Source of the DNA: Streptomyces sp. NP160 | Lineage (GTDB): Bacteria; Actinomycetota; Actinomycetes; Actinomycetales; Quadrisphaeraceae | Direction of reading: 5' to 3' | Assembly: GCF_006335115.1 (NCBI RefSeq) | Contig: NZ_VDMJ01000015.1 | Coordinates: 62,001-126,000, forward strand | DNA: 64,000 bases | Shown: positions 17,767-26,308 of the stretch, piece after piece | Layout of the letters: every line of letters begins with the position of its first letter | Position numbering within the stretch: the stretch's first letter is position 1 | The notes under the pieces: generated by a model | Database searches by the model: none | What the model saw: only the letters and a program-made list of their open reading frames with translations | What the model was told of the DNA's origin: nothing | Program-made: the position numbers and the translations under genes

Positions 17767-18585
17767 ATGAGCCGCCCCGAGAACGCCACCGCCATCGTCA
17801 CCGCCTCCGACTCCGGCATCGGCCGGGCCACCGCCGTCGCCCTGGCCCGGGACGGGATGGACGTCGGCATCACCTTCCACTCCGACGAGCAGGGGGCGCA
17901 GGAGGCCGCCGAGGAGGTCCGGGCGCTGGGCCGGCGCGCCGTCGTCCGGCAGCTCGACCTCGCGCACGACCTGCCCGCCGGTGCTGCGGTCATCGACGAG
18001 ATCGCCGACGAGCTCGGCGGGCGCCTGTGGGCGTTCGTCTCCAACGCCGGCGGCGGCACGGCGAGCCAGCCGTTCCTCGAGCTCCCCTACGACGTCTGGC
18101 GCCACGACGTGGCGCTCAACCTCGACGGCGCCTTCGTGGCGCTGCAGGCGGCCGCCCGCCGCATGACCGACGGGCAGGGCGGCCGGCTGGTGGCCATCAC
18201 GAGCGTCCACGAGCACACCCCGCGCGTGACCTCCGACCCGTACGTGGCCGCCAAGCACGGCCTGGGCGGGCTGGTGAAGAACGCCGCGCAGGAGCTGGCG
18301 CAGCACGGGATCACCGTCAACGCCGTCGCCCCGGGAGAGATCGCCACGCCGCTGACGGGCAACGAGGACGCCGACGTCACCTCCGGCTCCGACGACGTCC
18401 GCCGCCCCGGCGTGCCGCTGGGACGGGTCGGGTCCGCGTGGGAGATCGCCGAGGTGGTGGCGTTCCTGTGCCGCGACGCCGCCTCCTACGTCACGGGCGC
18501 CAGCATCCCCGTGGACGGCGGCATGCTGCTGCAGGCAGCGATGGGCGCCTCGACGCTGACCGACGACACCTGGCGCGAGGGCTGA
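17767..18585 (+). CDS. SDR-family oxidoreductase
   Basis: A 272-residue classical short-chain dehydrogenase. Cofactor motif 'TASDSGIGRATAVALARDG' (the usual TGxxxGIG with Ala-Ser in place of Gly), 'FVSNAGGG' in place of NNAG, catalytic Ser in 'VAITSVHEH', Tyr-x-x-x-Lys as 'YVAAKHGLGG', and the C-terminal 'GEIATPLTG'. 'RASFVCRDAASYVTGASIPVDGGM'-type ending matches 3-oxoacyl-ACP reductase-like or glucose dehydrogenase-like members. Substrate cannot be told. ATG at 17767; its promoter is shared with the divergent exporter operon. Confidence 0.88.
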   Translation: MSRPENATAIVTASDSGIGRATAVALARDGMDVGITFHSDEQGAQEAAEEVRALGRRAVVRQLDLAHDLPAGAAVIDEIADELGGRLWAFVSNAGGGTASQPFLELPYDVWRHDVALNLDGAFVALQAAARRMTDGQGGRLVAITSVHEHTPRVTSDPYVAAKHGLGGLVKNAAQELAQHGITVNAVAPGEIATPLTGNEDADVTSGSDDVRRPGVPLGRVGSAWEIAEVVAFLCRDAASYVTGASIPVDGGMLLQAAMGASTLTDDTWREG

Positions 18586-18650
18586 GCGACGCGCCGGGCG
18601 GGCGCCGCCTCGGCGGGCGGGCGAGCGCCCTGATCGCTAGCGTTCGGGGC

Positions 18651-19004
18651 ATGCCAGTTCGTGTGGGGAACATCCGCGAGTGGAGCGGTGAGGACGTCGT
18701 CGACGAGGCCGGTGACAAGATCGGCAAGCTCGAGTCGATCTACGTCGACACCGCCTCCGACGAGCCCGCCTTCGCCACCGTCACGGTGGGCGTGATGAGC
18801 AAGAAGCTCGTCTTCGTGCCCATCGACGACGCCGTCGTCGGCCCCGGCTACGTGAAGGTCGCCTACCCCAAGAACCGGGTCAAGGACGCGCCCTCCATCG
18901 AGACCGACGGAGAGCTGCGCGCCGAGCAGGAGGGCGACGTCTTCGCCCACTACGGCCTCACCTACACCGCGGCGCCCTCCGAGCGCCGCCTCGGTCGCCG
19001 CTGA
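18651..19004 (+). CDS. PRC-barrel domain protein
   Basis: A 117-residue protein with an N-terminal PRC-barrel of about 80 residues ('GEDVVDEAGDKIGKLESIYVD', 'FATVTVGVMSKKLVFVPIDDA') and a tail 'EQEGDVFAHYGLTYTAAPSE'. In actinobacteria short stand-alone PRC-barrel proteins of this form are common and mostly stress-related; their partner is unknown. ATG at 18651; upstream in-frame sequence is from another frame and not conserved. Downstream are a long hairpin and the first palindrome pair. Confidence 0.85.
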   Translation: MPVRVGNIREWSGEDVVDEAGDKIGKLESIYVDTASDEPAFATVTVGVMSKKLVFVPIDDAVVGPGYVKVAYPKNRVKDAPSIETDGELRAEQEGDVFAHYGLTYTAAPSERRLGRR

Positions 19005-19015
19005 CGCGACCCCCA

Positions 19016-19069
19016 CGAGACGCCCGAGGCCCTCGCCCCTGATGGGGACGGGGGCCTCGCGGCGTCTCG
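19016..19069 (+). terminator. Long hairpin after the PRC-barrel gene
   Basis: CGAGACGCC (19016-19024) pairs with GGCGTCTCG (19061-19069), then GAGGCCC with GGGCCTC, then CCCC with GGGG. Starts 12 nt after the stop. It serves as the terminator, which leaves the palindrome pair just downstream without that role. Confidence 0.75.
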
Positions 19070-19076
19070 CGCGGTG

Positions 19077-19144
19077 TCCTCCTCGCACTTTCCGCCGGAA
19101 GTGCGAGGAGGAGGGGGTCTTGGTGCACTTCCCGCGGAAAGTGC
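19077..19144. repeat. Paired palindrome, copy A
   Basis: Long-armed copy at 19077-19112 (core 19085-19104, arms TCCTCCTC/GAGGAGGA) and short copy at 19125-19144, centres 40 bp apart. Both match the core GCACTTTCCGCGGAAAGTGC with one or two changes. Lies between the PRC-barrel gene and the convergent globin gene. Confidence 0.85.
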
Positions 19145-19165
19145 GCAGGGCGGTGGACGGTGGGG

Positions 19166-19615
19166 TCAGTCCTCGAAGGTGTTCAGCAGGCTGTGGGCCG
19201 CGCGGTCGAGGTAGTCCCACAGCACCTCGTGCTGCATCGGGGGCAGCGCCAGCGAGTCGACCGCGGCGCGCATGTGCGTCAGCCACGCGTCCCGCGCCGC
19301 CGGCCCGATGTGGAACCCCGCGTGCCGCATCCGCAGCCGCGGGTGCCCGCGGGTCTCCGAGTAGGTGCTCGGCCCGCCCCAGTACTGCTCCAGGAACAGC
19401 GTCAGGCGCTCGCGGGCGCCGTCCAGCTGCTCCTCCGGGTACATCGGGCGGAGCAGCGGGTCCTGCGCGACACCCTCGTAGAACGCATCGACCAGGCGCA
19501 CGAAGGTCTCGTGCCCACCCACCAGCGCGTAGAAGCTCTGCTGCTCGGCCGGCACGGAACGGCCCAGGCCGATCCCCGCGCGGGGGCCCTGCTGGGGAGA
19601 GGAGGACGACGGCAT
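19166..19615 (-). CDS. glbO: Group II truncated haemoglobin (GlbO/trHbO)
   Basis: A 149-residue protein with a globin fold of about 120 residues: 'FYALVGGHETFVRLVDAFYE' (A-B helices), 'LTLFLEQYWGGPSTYSE' and 'GHPRLRMRHAGFHIGPAARD', where the His of 'MRHAGF' is the proximal haem ligand and the Trp-Gly-Gly pattern marks group II. Binds oxygen or reacts with nitric oxide and peroxide. ATG at 19615 follows the TetR stop by about 20 nt on the same strand, so it may be the last gene of the permease-TetR-TetR transcript. A longer GTG start is possible a few codons upstream. Confidence 0.9.
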   Translation of the reverse strand: MPSSSSPQQGPRAGIGLGRSVPAEQQSFYALVGGHETFVRLVDAFYEGVAQDPLLRPMYPEEQLDGARERLTLFLEQYWGGPSTYSETRGHPRLRMRHAGFHIGPAARDAWLTHMRAAVDSLALPPMQHEVLWDYLDRAAHSLLNTFED

Positions 19616-19635
19616 CACCCGTCCATCATCGCCGC

Positions 19636-20250
19636 TCACCGCGGCGCGGCGTCCCAGCGGCTGGGCTGCAGGACCACCTCGGCGGCCCAGGCCGCGGCGT
19701 CGGCGGCGTCCCGGTCGTCCATCTGCAGCTCTCGGCGCAGCACCACCCAGGTGGCGGCGGAGTCGAGGTGGGTGAGGGCCGCGGCCAGGTGGCCCTGCGC
19801 GGAGTCCTCGGTGCCCACCAGCTCCTCGCGCACCAGGCGCGCCGCGGCCGGCTCGGACGGCGCCAGCGGCGGCTCCTCGAGCTCCGTGCGCAGCGTGGTC
19901 TCCGCCACGACGTGCGCCAGCTCCGGCCGCTCGGCGTAGCCGCGCATCGACTCGCGCACCGTGAGCGGCAGGTCGAACACGGAGGCGGCGGGCTCGCGGG
20001 CGAACACGGTGGCCTCCAGCCAGGCGGCGGTGGCCGCCAGCAGCTGGGCACGGGTGGGGTAGCTGCGGTAGACGGTGCGCTCGGCCACGCCGGAGCGGCG
20101 GGCGATGAGGCGGAAGGGCACGTCGTCGGTGCCCAGCTCCTCGATGAGCGCCACGTAGGCGGTGAGGACCGCGAGCTGGGACCGCGTCAGGTCCGGCGCA
20201 GGGGTCTGGTCGGGGTGCCGGGCCGCGCCGCCCGACGGCACCGCGCTCAT
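19636..20250 (-). CDS. TetR-family transcriptional regulator 1
   Basis: A 204-residue protein with an N-terminal helix-turn-helix (residues 27-72: 'LIARRSGVAERTVYRSYPTRAQLL') and a variable helical ligand domain. ATG at 20250 overlaps the stop of the preceding TetR gene (ATGA). The two TetR proteins share the helix-turn-helix pattern ('GVAERTV..' then 'PTRA.LL'), suggesting a duplication, while the ligand halves differ. They lie directly downstream of an NCS1 permease on the same strand and may sense the permease substrate. Target operator not identified. Confidence 0.85.
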   Translation of the reverse strand: MSAVPSGGAARHPDQTPAPDLTRSQLAVLTAYVALIEELGTDDVPFRLIARRSGVAERTVYRSYPTRAQLLAATAAWLEATVFAREPAASVFDLPLTVRESMRGYAERPELAHVVAETTLRTELEEPPLAPSEPAAARLVREELVGTEDSAQGHLAAALTHLDSAATWVVLRRELQMDDRDAADAAAWAAEVVLQPSRWDAAPR

Positions 20251-20849
20251 GCGCTCGGGTCCGCGGACGCCGCCTGGGGCGCGGGCGCACCGGCGGTCCG
20301 CAGTGCCCCCAGGACCCGCTCGGTCACCGCGTCGAGCACGTCCGCGGCTCCGGCGCCGTCGACCCCGAGGCGGGTGCGGGCGTGCGCCCAGAACAGCGGC
20401 GCGGCGAAGGTGCGCAGCGCTCCTGTGGCCCGCCGCAGGTCCCGGCGGTTGACGCCGGGGAGCTCGTGCTCCACCACCGCCGTGACGGCGTGGGTGAGGA
20501 AGTCGGGCTCGGTGCTGCTGACCGGGGAGACGGCGGCCGAGCGGGCGAGCACCCCCGCCTTGCGGGGGGCGGCGTCGAAGGCGAGGAAGCGCTGGCGGGT
20601 CGAGGCGCGGAACTCGGTGGCCGTGAGGAAGGGCTGGAAGGGCATCTCCAGCTCGTCGATGCGCTGGGCCAGGCCCGTCAGCAGGTGCGCGCGGGTGGGG
20701 AAGTGGCGGAAGACCGTGCGCTCGGCCACGCCGACGGCGTCCCCCAGCAGCCGGTAGGAGATGTCGTCGAGGGGCAGCTCGTCGAGCATCGCGCTGGCGG
20801 CGGCGAGCACGGCGGACGCGGTGTCGCGGCCCTCGCGGCTGTCACCCAT
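20247..20849 (-). CDS. TetR-family transcriptional regulator 2
   Basis: A 200-residue TetR protein. Helix-turn-helix at about residues 30-60 ('LLGDAVGVAERTVFRHFPTRAHLL'), ligand domain to the C-terminus. I chose ATG 20849, with a GGGAGG site about 10 nt upstream; a GTG at 20861 would overlap the permease stop (GTGA) and is also possible. Similar recognition helices to the next regulator suggest both bind related operators, or one another. Confidence 0.8.
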   Translation of the reverse strand: MGDSREGRDTASAVLAAASAMLDELPLDDISYRLLGDAVGVAERTVFRHFPTRAHLLTGLAQRIDELEMPFQPFLTATEFRASTRQRFLAFDAAPRKAGVLARSAAVSPVSSTEPDFLTHAVTAVVEHELPGVNRRDLRRATGALRTFAAPLFWAHARTRLGVDGAGAADVLDAVTERVLGALRTAGAPAPQAASADPSA

Positions 20850-20857
20850 CGCTGTGC

Positions 20858-22576
20858 TCACCTCCCTCGCGCCTCGGTCCGGTGCGGACCGGGAGCGGGC
20901 TCCGGCGGCAGCAGGTACCTGTCGGTGGGGTCCAGGGTGAGCGCCAGCGAGGAGACGTACAAGGGCTCTCCGGAGGACCCCACCTGGGTGGACGCGAGCA
21001 TATCCGGGCGCTCGAACAGGTACCCGGTGACGTGGCAGCGCAGGCGCTGGCCCGACGGGTTGCCGTCGCCGTCGACGAGCGGGGAGCCGATGCCGTCGTC
21101 CGTCCGCCGCAGGTACCAGCGTCCCCGGGTGAGCGCGGCCACAGCAGGCGTGGTCAGGGCTGCGACGCTGATGGCGACGAGCACCGAGAACGACCGGGCG
21201 GCCTCGCCGAACGCGCCGAAGAACGTCAGGAGGGACAGCGCCGACGACAACCCCACGGAGACCAGCCCCACGGGGTTCCACCCGTGCAGCATGCCCTTGC
21301 GGAACTCGGGGTGGCGCGGCCCGAGGCCGAGCACGCGGCGCACCACCACGAGGTCGACGGCGATCGTCACCAGCCACGCCATCACGACGTTGGCGTACAG
21401 GCTGAGCACGAAGCCGATGAGCGAGAAGACGTCGAGCAGCATCAGCCCCAGCGCCATCGCGAGGTTGAACAGCACGAACACGGTGCGCCCCGGGTAGCTG
21501 CGCCGCACCCGGGTCCAGACGTTGAGCCACGCCAGGGACCCGGAGTAGGCGTTGGTGACGTTGATCTTCACCTGTGCGACGACGATGAGCAGCAGCGTCG
21601 CGACGGCCCCGAGCCACGCGGGCACCAGCTCGCTGTACAGGGCGAGGAACTGCTGCACGGGCTCCACCGCGCGGGCGCCCATCCCCGGGTCGACGCGGGT
21701 GAGCAGGTAGGCCGCGAGCAGCGCACCGAGCACCTGCTTCACGCCGCTGAACAGCACCCACCCCGGCCCGGCGAGCACCGTCCAGGTCCACCACGAGCGG
21801 CGGTTGGCGGGGGTCCGCGGGGGCATCGAGCGCAGGTAGTCGACCTGCTCGGCCAGCTGCGGGGTCAGGGCGAAGCAGACCGCCGCGCTCGCCACGACGC
21901 CGCTGAGCGTGGCGGCGCCGCCGGCGGACGAGGTCCCCGGGAAGCTCGCGAAGTCGTCCAGGACCGCGGGGTCGGACACCACCAGCCACGCCAGCGGCAG
22001 CAGCGCCAGCACCAGCCACAGCGGGGTGGTCCAGGCCTGCAGCGGCTCGAGCGCCCGCATCCCGTGCACGACGATCGGCACCACCACCACCGTGGAGACG
22101 AGGTAGCCGAGCGGCAGCGGGACCCCCAGCACCGCGTGCAGGCCCTGCGCCATGATCGCGCCCTCGAGCGCGAAGAAGATGCAGGTGAAGCCCGCGAAGA
22201 CGAGCGTCGTGATGATCGAGCCGTAGTAGCCGAAGCCGGCGCCGCGGGCCACCAGGTCGAGGTCGAGGTTGTACCGCGCCGCGCAGTGCGCCACGGGTGC
22301 CCCGACCACGAAGATGATCGCCGAGGCGAGCGCGATGCCCAGGACCGCACTGGTGCTGCCGTGGACCACGGCGACGCTCGCGCCGATGGAGAAGTCGGCC
22401 AGGAACGCGATGGAGCCCAGCGAGGTGACCCCGACCGCAGAGGTGCTCCAGCGGCGGAAGCTGCGCGGCACGTACCGGAAGGCGTAGTCCTCCAAGGAGT
22501 CCTGGGCGGCGTCCAGCGCGTCCCCGCCCCGCGACCGCCGCACCCCTCGTCCTCCTCGCGCGTCCAGCACCACCAA
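20858..22576 (-). CDS. NCS1-family purine/cytosine/allantoin-type permease
   Basis: A 572-residue membrane protein with about 12 hydrophobic segments between residues 50 and 480. The N-terminal 'SLEDYAFRYVPRSFRRWS' precedes TM1, and 'AFAGFTCIFFALEGAIM'-like segments, 'QVKINVTNAYSGSLAWLN' and 'GWNPVGLVSVGLS' match NCS1 nucleobase/allantoin transporters (Na+ or H+ symporters). The charged C-terminal extension of about 80 residues is unusual for the family. It starts 101 nt downstream of urtE on the same strand with a hairpin in between, and heads a cluster of two TetR genes and a globin. Substrate not determinable, but nitrogen-rich compounds fit the neighbourhood. Confidence 0.85.
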   Translation of the reverse strand: MVVLDARGGRGVRRSRGGDALDAAQDSLEDYAFRYVPRSFRRWSTSAVGVTSLGSIAFLADFSIGASVAVVHGSTSAVLGIALASAIIFVVGAPVAHCAARYNLDLDLVARGAGFGYYGSIITTLVFAGFTCIFFALEGAIMAQGLHAVLGVPLPLGYLVSTVVVVPIVVHGMRALEPLQAWTTPLWLVLALLPLAWLVVSDPAVLDDFASFPGTSSAGGAATLSGVVASAAVCFALTPQLAEQVDYLRSMPPRTPANRRSWWTWTVLAGPGWVLFSGVKQVLGALLAAYLLTRVDPGMGARAVEPVQQFLALYSELVPAWLGAVATLLLIVVAQVKINVTNAYSGSLAWLNVWTRVRRSYPGRTVFVLFNLAMALGLMLLDVFSLIGFVLSLYANVVMAWLVTIAVDLVVVRRVLGLGPRHPEFRKGMLHGWNPVGLVSVGLSSALSLLTFFGAFGEAARSFSVLVAISVAALTTPAVAALTRGRWYLRRTDDGIGSPLVDGDGNPSGQRLRCHVTGYLFERPDMLASTQVGSSGEPLYVSSLALTLDPTDRYLLPPEPAPGPHRTEARGR

Positions 22577-22592
22577 GGGTCACCCGATGACG

Positions 22593-22650
22593 CCCCACGA
22601 GTGTTGCGCCCCCGTTGCGACGGCGTTGCAGGTGGTGACCACTCGTGGGG
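22593..22650 (-). terminator. Inverted repeat after urtE
   Basis: CCCCACGAGTG (22593-22603) and CACTCGTGGGG (22640-22650) form a perfect 11-bp stem with a long loop of 36 nt, in the 101-nt gap between urtE and the NCS1 permease. It could terminate urtABCDE transcripts or act as an operator for the permease genes. Confidence 0.4.
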
Positions 22651-22677
22651 GCCCAGCCACCTCGGGTGCCCGGCGCC

Positions 22678-23375
<698 letters not shown>

Positions 23376-23379
<4 letters not shown>

Positions 23380-24230
23380 GCGCGTGCCCCCTCGTCGTCG
23401 TCGGTCGTCGAGCCGGAGCCGGAGCCCTCGTGCCCGCGGCCCGCCGAGGTGCCCAGGTAGACCTCCTGGACGCGCGGGTCGGCCTGCACCTGCGCGATCG
23501 ACCCCTCGCTGATGACCGCGCCCTGGTGCAGCACCGTCACCCGGGAGGCGAAGCGCCGCACGAAGTCCATGTCGTGCTCGACGACGACGACGGCCCGGTG
23601 CTCGGCGATCCGCTGCAGCAGCTGCCCGGTAGCCGTGCGCTCGTCGTGGCTCATCCCGGCCACCGGCTCGTCCAGCAGCAGCACGCGAGCGTCCTGCACG
23701 AGGAGCATCCCGATCTCGAGCCACTGCTTCTGCCCGTGCGACAGGGTCCCGGCGCGCTGGCCGAGGGCGCCGGCCAGCCCGATCTGCTCGGCGGCCGCTT
23801 CGACGCGGGGGTCGGCGCCGCGGCGGGGCCGCACGAGCGCCACCGGTCTGCGGTGCATCCCCGCGGCGATGTCGAGGTTCTGCAGCACCGACATCTCCTC
23901 GAAGACGCTGGCCGTCTGGAAGGTGCGGCCCACCCCCAGCCGCGCGGTGCGGTGCACCGGGCGGCCGAGCAGCTCGTCGTCGCCGAGCTTGGCCGAGCCG
24001 GTGCCCTTCACCAGACCGGTGACGGCGTCGATGCAGGTGGTCTTGCCGGCTCCGTTGGGCCCGATGAGGAAGCGGACCTCCCCGGGGTGGGCGTCGAAGC
24101 TGGCGTCCGAGACGGCCGTGAAGCCGCCGAACTGCACGCGCAGCCCGGTGACCACCAGCGAGACGGGGCTGGCCTGGCCGGTGGCGACGTCCTCGGGGGC
24201 TCCCAGGACGTCGACGGTGCGCGGGCTCAC
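23376..24230 (-). CDS. urtD: Urea ABC transporter ATP-binding protein UrtD
   Basis: A 284-residue ATPase. Walker A 'GPNGAGKTT' near residue 58, signature 'LSHGQKQWLEIGMLL' and Walker B 'LLLLDEPVAGMSHDE', the UrtD/LivG form. A charged acidic C-terminal tail ('GSGSGSTTDDDEGARA') extends past the usual end. GTG at 24230 overlaps the urtC stop (GTGA), and its own stop overlaps urtE, so translation is coupled across the operon. Confidence 0.92.
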
Positions 24231-25396
24231 GGGTGGACCTCCTGTCCGGTGGGCTGGTCGGTGGGCTGGTCGGCCCGAGCCGCGGCCGACCGTCGCGGCT
24301 CCTCGGGATCCTCTGGCGGGGTGGCCCCGACCGAGCCGCGCGGCCGAAGGCGCTCGCGCAGCCGGTCGACCAGCGAGGCCGCTCCTCCGGGGAGGAGGGC
24401 GATGACGGCGATGAGCAGCGCGCCCTGGAAGTAGCTCCAGAAGGAGGGGAACGCCTCCGACAGGCTGGTCTCCGCCCAGGCGACGCCGATCGCTCCCAGC
24501 ACGGGACCGAACAGCCCCGCCCGGCCGCCCACGGCCACGCCGACGATGAAGATGATCGACGGGACGACGCCGATGTCGGCGGGGGAGATGATGCCGACGA
24601 TCGGCACGAACAGCGCCCCCGCGACACCCGCGAGCACGGCCGCCAGCGCGAAGGCGGCGGTCTTGACCAGGGCCGGGTCGTAGCCGAGGAAGCGCACCCG
24701 CTCCTCGGCGTCGCGGGTGGCCACGAGCAGCTCCCCGAAGCGGCTGCGCTGCAGCGCGGCTGACAGCGCCACCGAGGCGATGAGCACGCCGGCTGCCAGG
24801 TAGTACAGCGTGGTCCGGTTGGCGGGGTCGGCCAGCGAGTAGCCGAAGAACGACCGGAAGCCGTTGAGGCCGTTCGTGCCGCCGGTGGTCTGCTGCTGGC
24901 CGACGAGCAGCACGACGAACGCCGCGACCAGCGCCTGGGAGAGGATGGCGAAGTAGGCGCCCTTGATGCGGCGGGTGAAGATCGCCAGTCCCAGCGCGGT
25001 GGCGACGAGCGCGGGGAGGAGCAGCACGGCCAGCAGGGTCACCAGCGGGCTGCGGAACGGCTCCCACCACCACGGCACGGTGCCGTCGCCGTACAGGAGC
25101 ATGAAGTCCGGCACGCCGGAGCCGCCGCCCAGCTCGGCGTCGGCGAGCTTGAGGTGCATGGCCATGGCGTAGCCGCCGATGCCGAAGAAGACCCCCTGGC
25201 CGAGGGTCAGCATGCCGCCGCGGCCCCAGGCGATGCCGATGCCCACCGCGACGATGGCGAAGCAGATGAACTTGCCGAGCAGGGCGAGCCGGAAGTCGGA
25301 CAGCACGAGCGGGGCGAGCACGAGCAGCGCCACCGCCAGGGCCCCGGTGCCCACGAGCGAGCCGCGGCGGCTGGGAACCCCCAGCCCGCCGTTCAC
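24227..25396 (-). CDS. urtC: Urea ABC transporter permease UrtC
   Basis: A 389-residue permease with about nine hydrophobic segments between residues 15 and 340. The motifs 'GRGGMLTLGQGVFFGIGGYAMA'-like region, 'GTNGLNGFRSFFGYSLAD' and 'RFLGYDPALVKTAAFALAAV' match UrtC. The C-terminal 45 residues are hydrophilic and repeat-like (ADQPTDQPTGQ). GTG at 25396 overlaps the urtB stop. Confidence 0.92.
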   Translation of the reverse strand: MNGGLGVPSRRGSLVGTGALAVALLVLAPLVLSDFRLALLGKFICFAIVAVGIGIAWGRGGMLTLGQGVFFGIGGYAMAMHLKLADAELGGGSGVPDFMLLYGDGTVPWWWEPFRSPLVTLLAVLLLPALVATALGLAIFTRRIKGAYFAILSQALVAAFVVLLVGQQQTTGGTNGLNGFRSFFGYSLADPANRTTLYYLAAGVLIASVALSAALQRSRFGELLVATRDAEERVRFLGYDPALVKTAAFALAAVLAGVAGALFVPIVGIISPADIGVVPSIIFIVGVAVGGRAGLFGPVLGAIGVAWAETSLSEAFPSFWSYFQGALLIAVIALLPGGAASLVDRLRERLRPRGSVGATPPEDPEEPRRSAAARADQPTDQPTGQEVHP

Positions 25397-26277
25397 GCGA
25401 GGCTCCGCGTGCGCACCGTGAACAGACCCTGCGGGCGGACCTGCAAGAAGGCCACGACGATCACGAGGATGAGGAACTTGGCGATGCTCGCCGTCGTCGA
25501 CAGCTCGATGAAGGCCTGCAGCAGCCCCAGACCGAAGGCGGCGAGCACGGCGCCGCGGATCTGCCCGATGCCCCCGGCCACGACCACGAGGAACGCGTCG
25601 ACGATGTAGCTCGTGCCGAGCGTCGGCCCGGTGGAGCCCACGAGGGTCAGCACCACGCCCGCCACGCCGGCCAGCCCGGAGCCGATCACGAAGGTCAGCC
25701 GGTCGGTGGCGCGGGTGGAGATGCCGGAGGTCTCGGCGAGGTCGCGGTTCAGGACGACGGCGCGGATGCGCCGGCCGAGCGCGGTGGTGGTCAGCAGCAG
25801 CGCGAGCCCGCCGACCGCCACGACCACCACACCGAGGATGAACAGGCGGGCCAGCGGCACGGCCGTGCCGAGCACCTCGACGTTGCCCTGCAGCCAGGCG
25901 GGCGTGCGCACGTCGACGGCGGGAGCGCCGAAGACGTCGCGCGCCGCCTGCTGCAGCACGAGCGAGACGCCGAAGGTGGCCAGCAGCGTGTCGAGCGGCC
26001 GGTGGTACATGTGCCGCACGAGCAGCTGCTCGAGCAGCGCCCCGAGCAGGCCGCCCACGGCGAAGGCCACCGGCAGCGACACGAGCAGCGACAGCCCGGC
26101 GTCGCCGAGCAGCTGCTGCACCACGTAGGCGGTGTAGGCCCCGGCCATGATGAACTCGCCGTGGGCCATGTTGATCACCCCCATCTGGCCGAAGGTCAGC
26201 GAGAGCCCGATGGCCACCAGCAGCAGCACGGAGCCGATGCTCGCTCCGGCCACCACCTGCGACGCGATGACGTCCAC
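25393..26277 (-). CDS. urtB: Urea ABC transporter permease UrtB
   Basis: A 294-residue permease with eight hydrophobic segments. 'GLSLTFGQMGVINMAHGEFIMAG'-type motif (residues 25-47), 'TLLATFGVSLVLQQAARDVFGAP' region and 'GGIGQIRGAVLAAFGLG' are UrtB features. It ends by overlapping urtC (GTGA) and begins 31 nt after the urtA stop. Confidence 0.92.
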   Translation of the reverse strand: MDVIASQVVAGASIGSVLLLVAIGLSLTFGQMGVINMAHGEFIMAGAYTAYVVQQLLGDAGLSLLVSLPVAFAVGGLLGALLEQLLVRHMYHRPLDTLLATFGVSLVLQQAARDVFGAPAVDVRTPAWLQGNVEVLGTAVPLARLFILGVVVVAVGGLALLLTTTALGRRIRAVVLNRDLAETSGISTRATDRLTFVIGSGLAGVAGVVLTLVGSTGPTLGTSYIVDAFLVVVAGGIGQIRGAVLAAFGLGLLQAFIELSTTASIAKFLILVIVVAFLQVRPQGLFTVRTRSLA

Positions 26278-26308
26278 GACGCCTCCCTCCTCGCGCGCCC
26301 CGCCGGCC

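Noticed and set aside
19077-19144. Palindrome pair as a rho-independent terminator
   Set aside because: The core is a loopless palindrome, has no T-run, and at this locus a separate strong hairpin already follows the gene. The role is left open.
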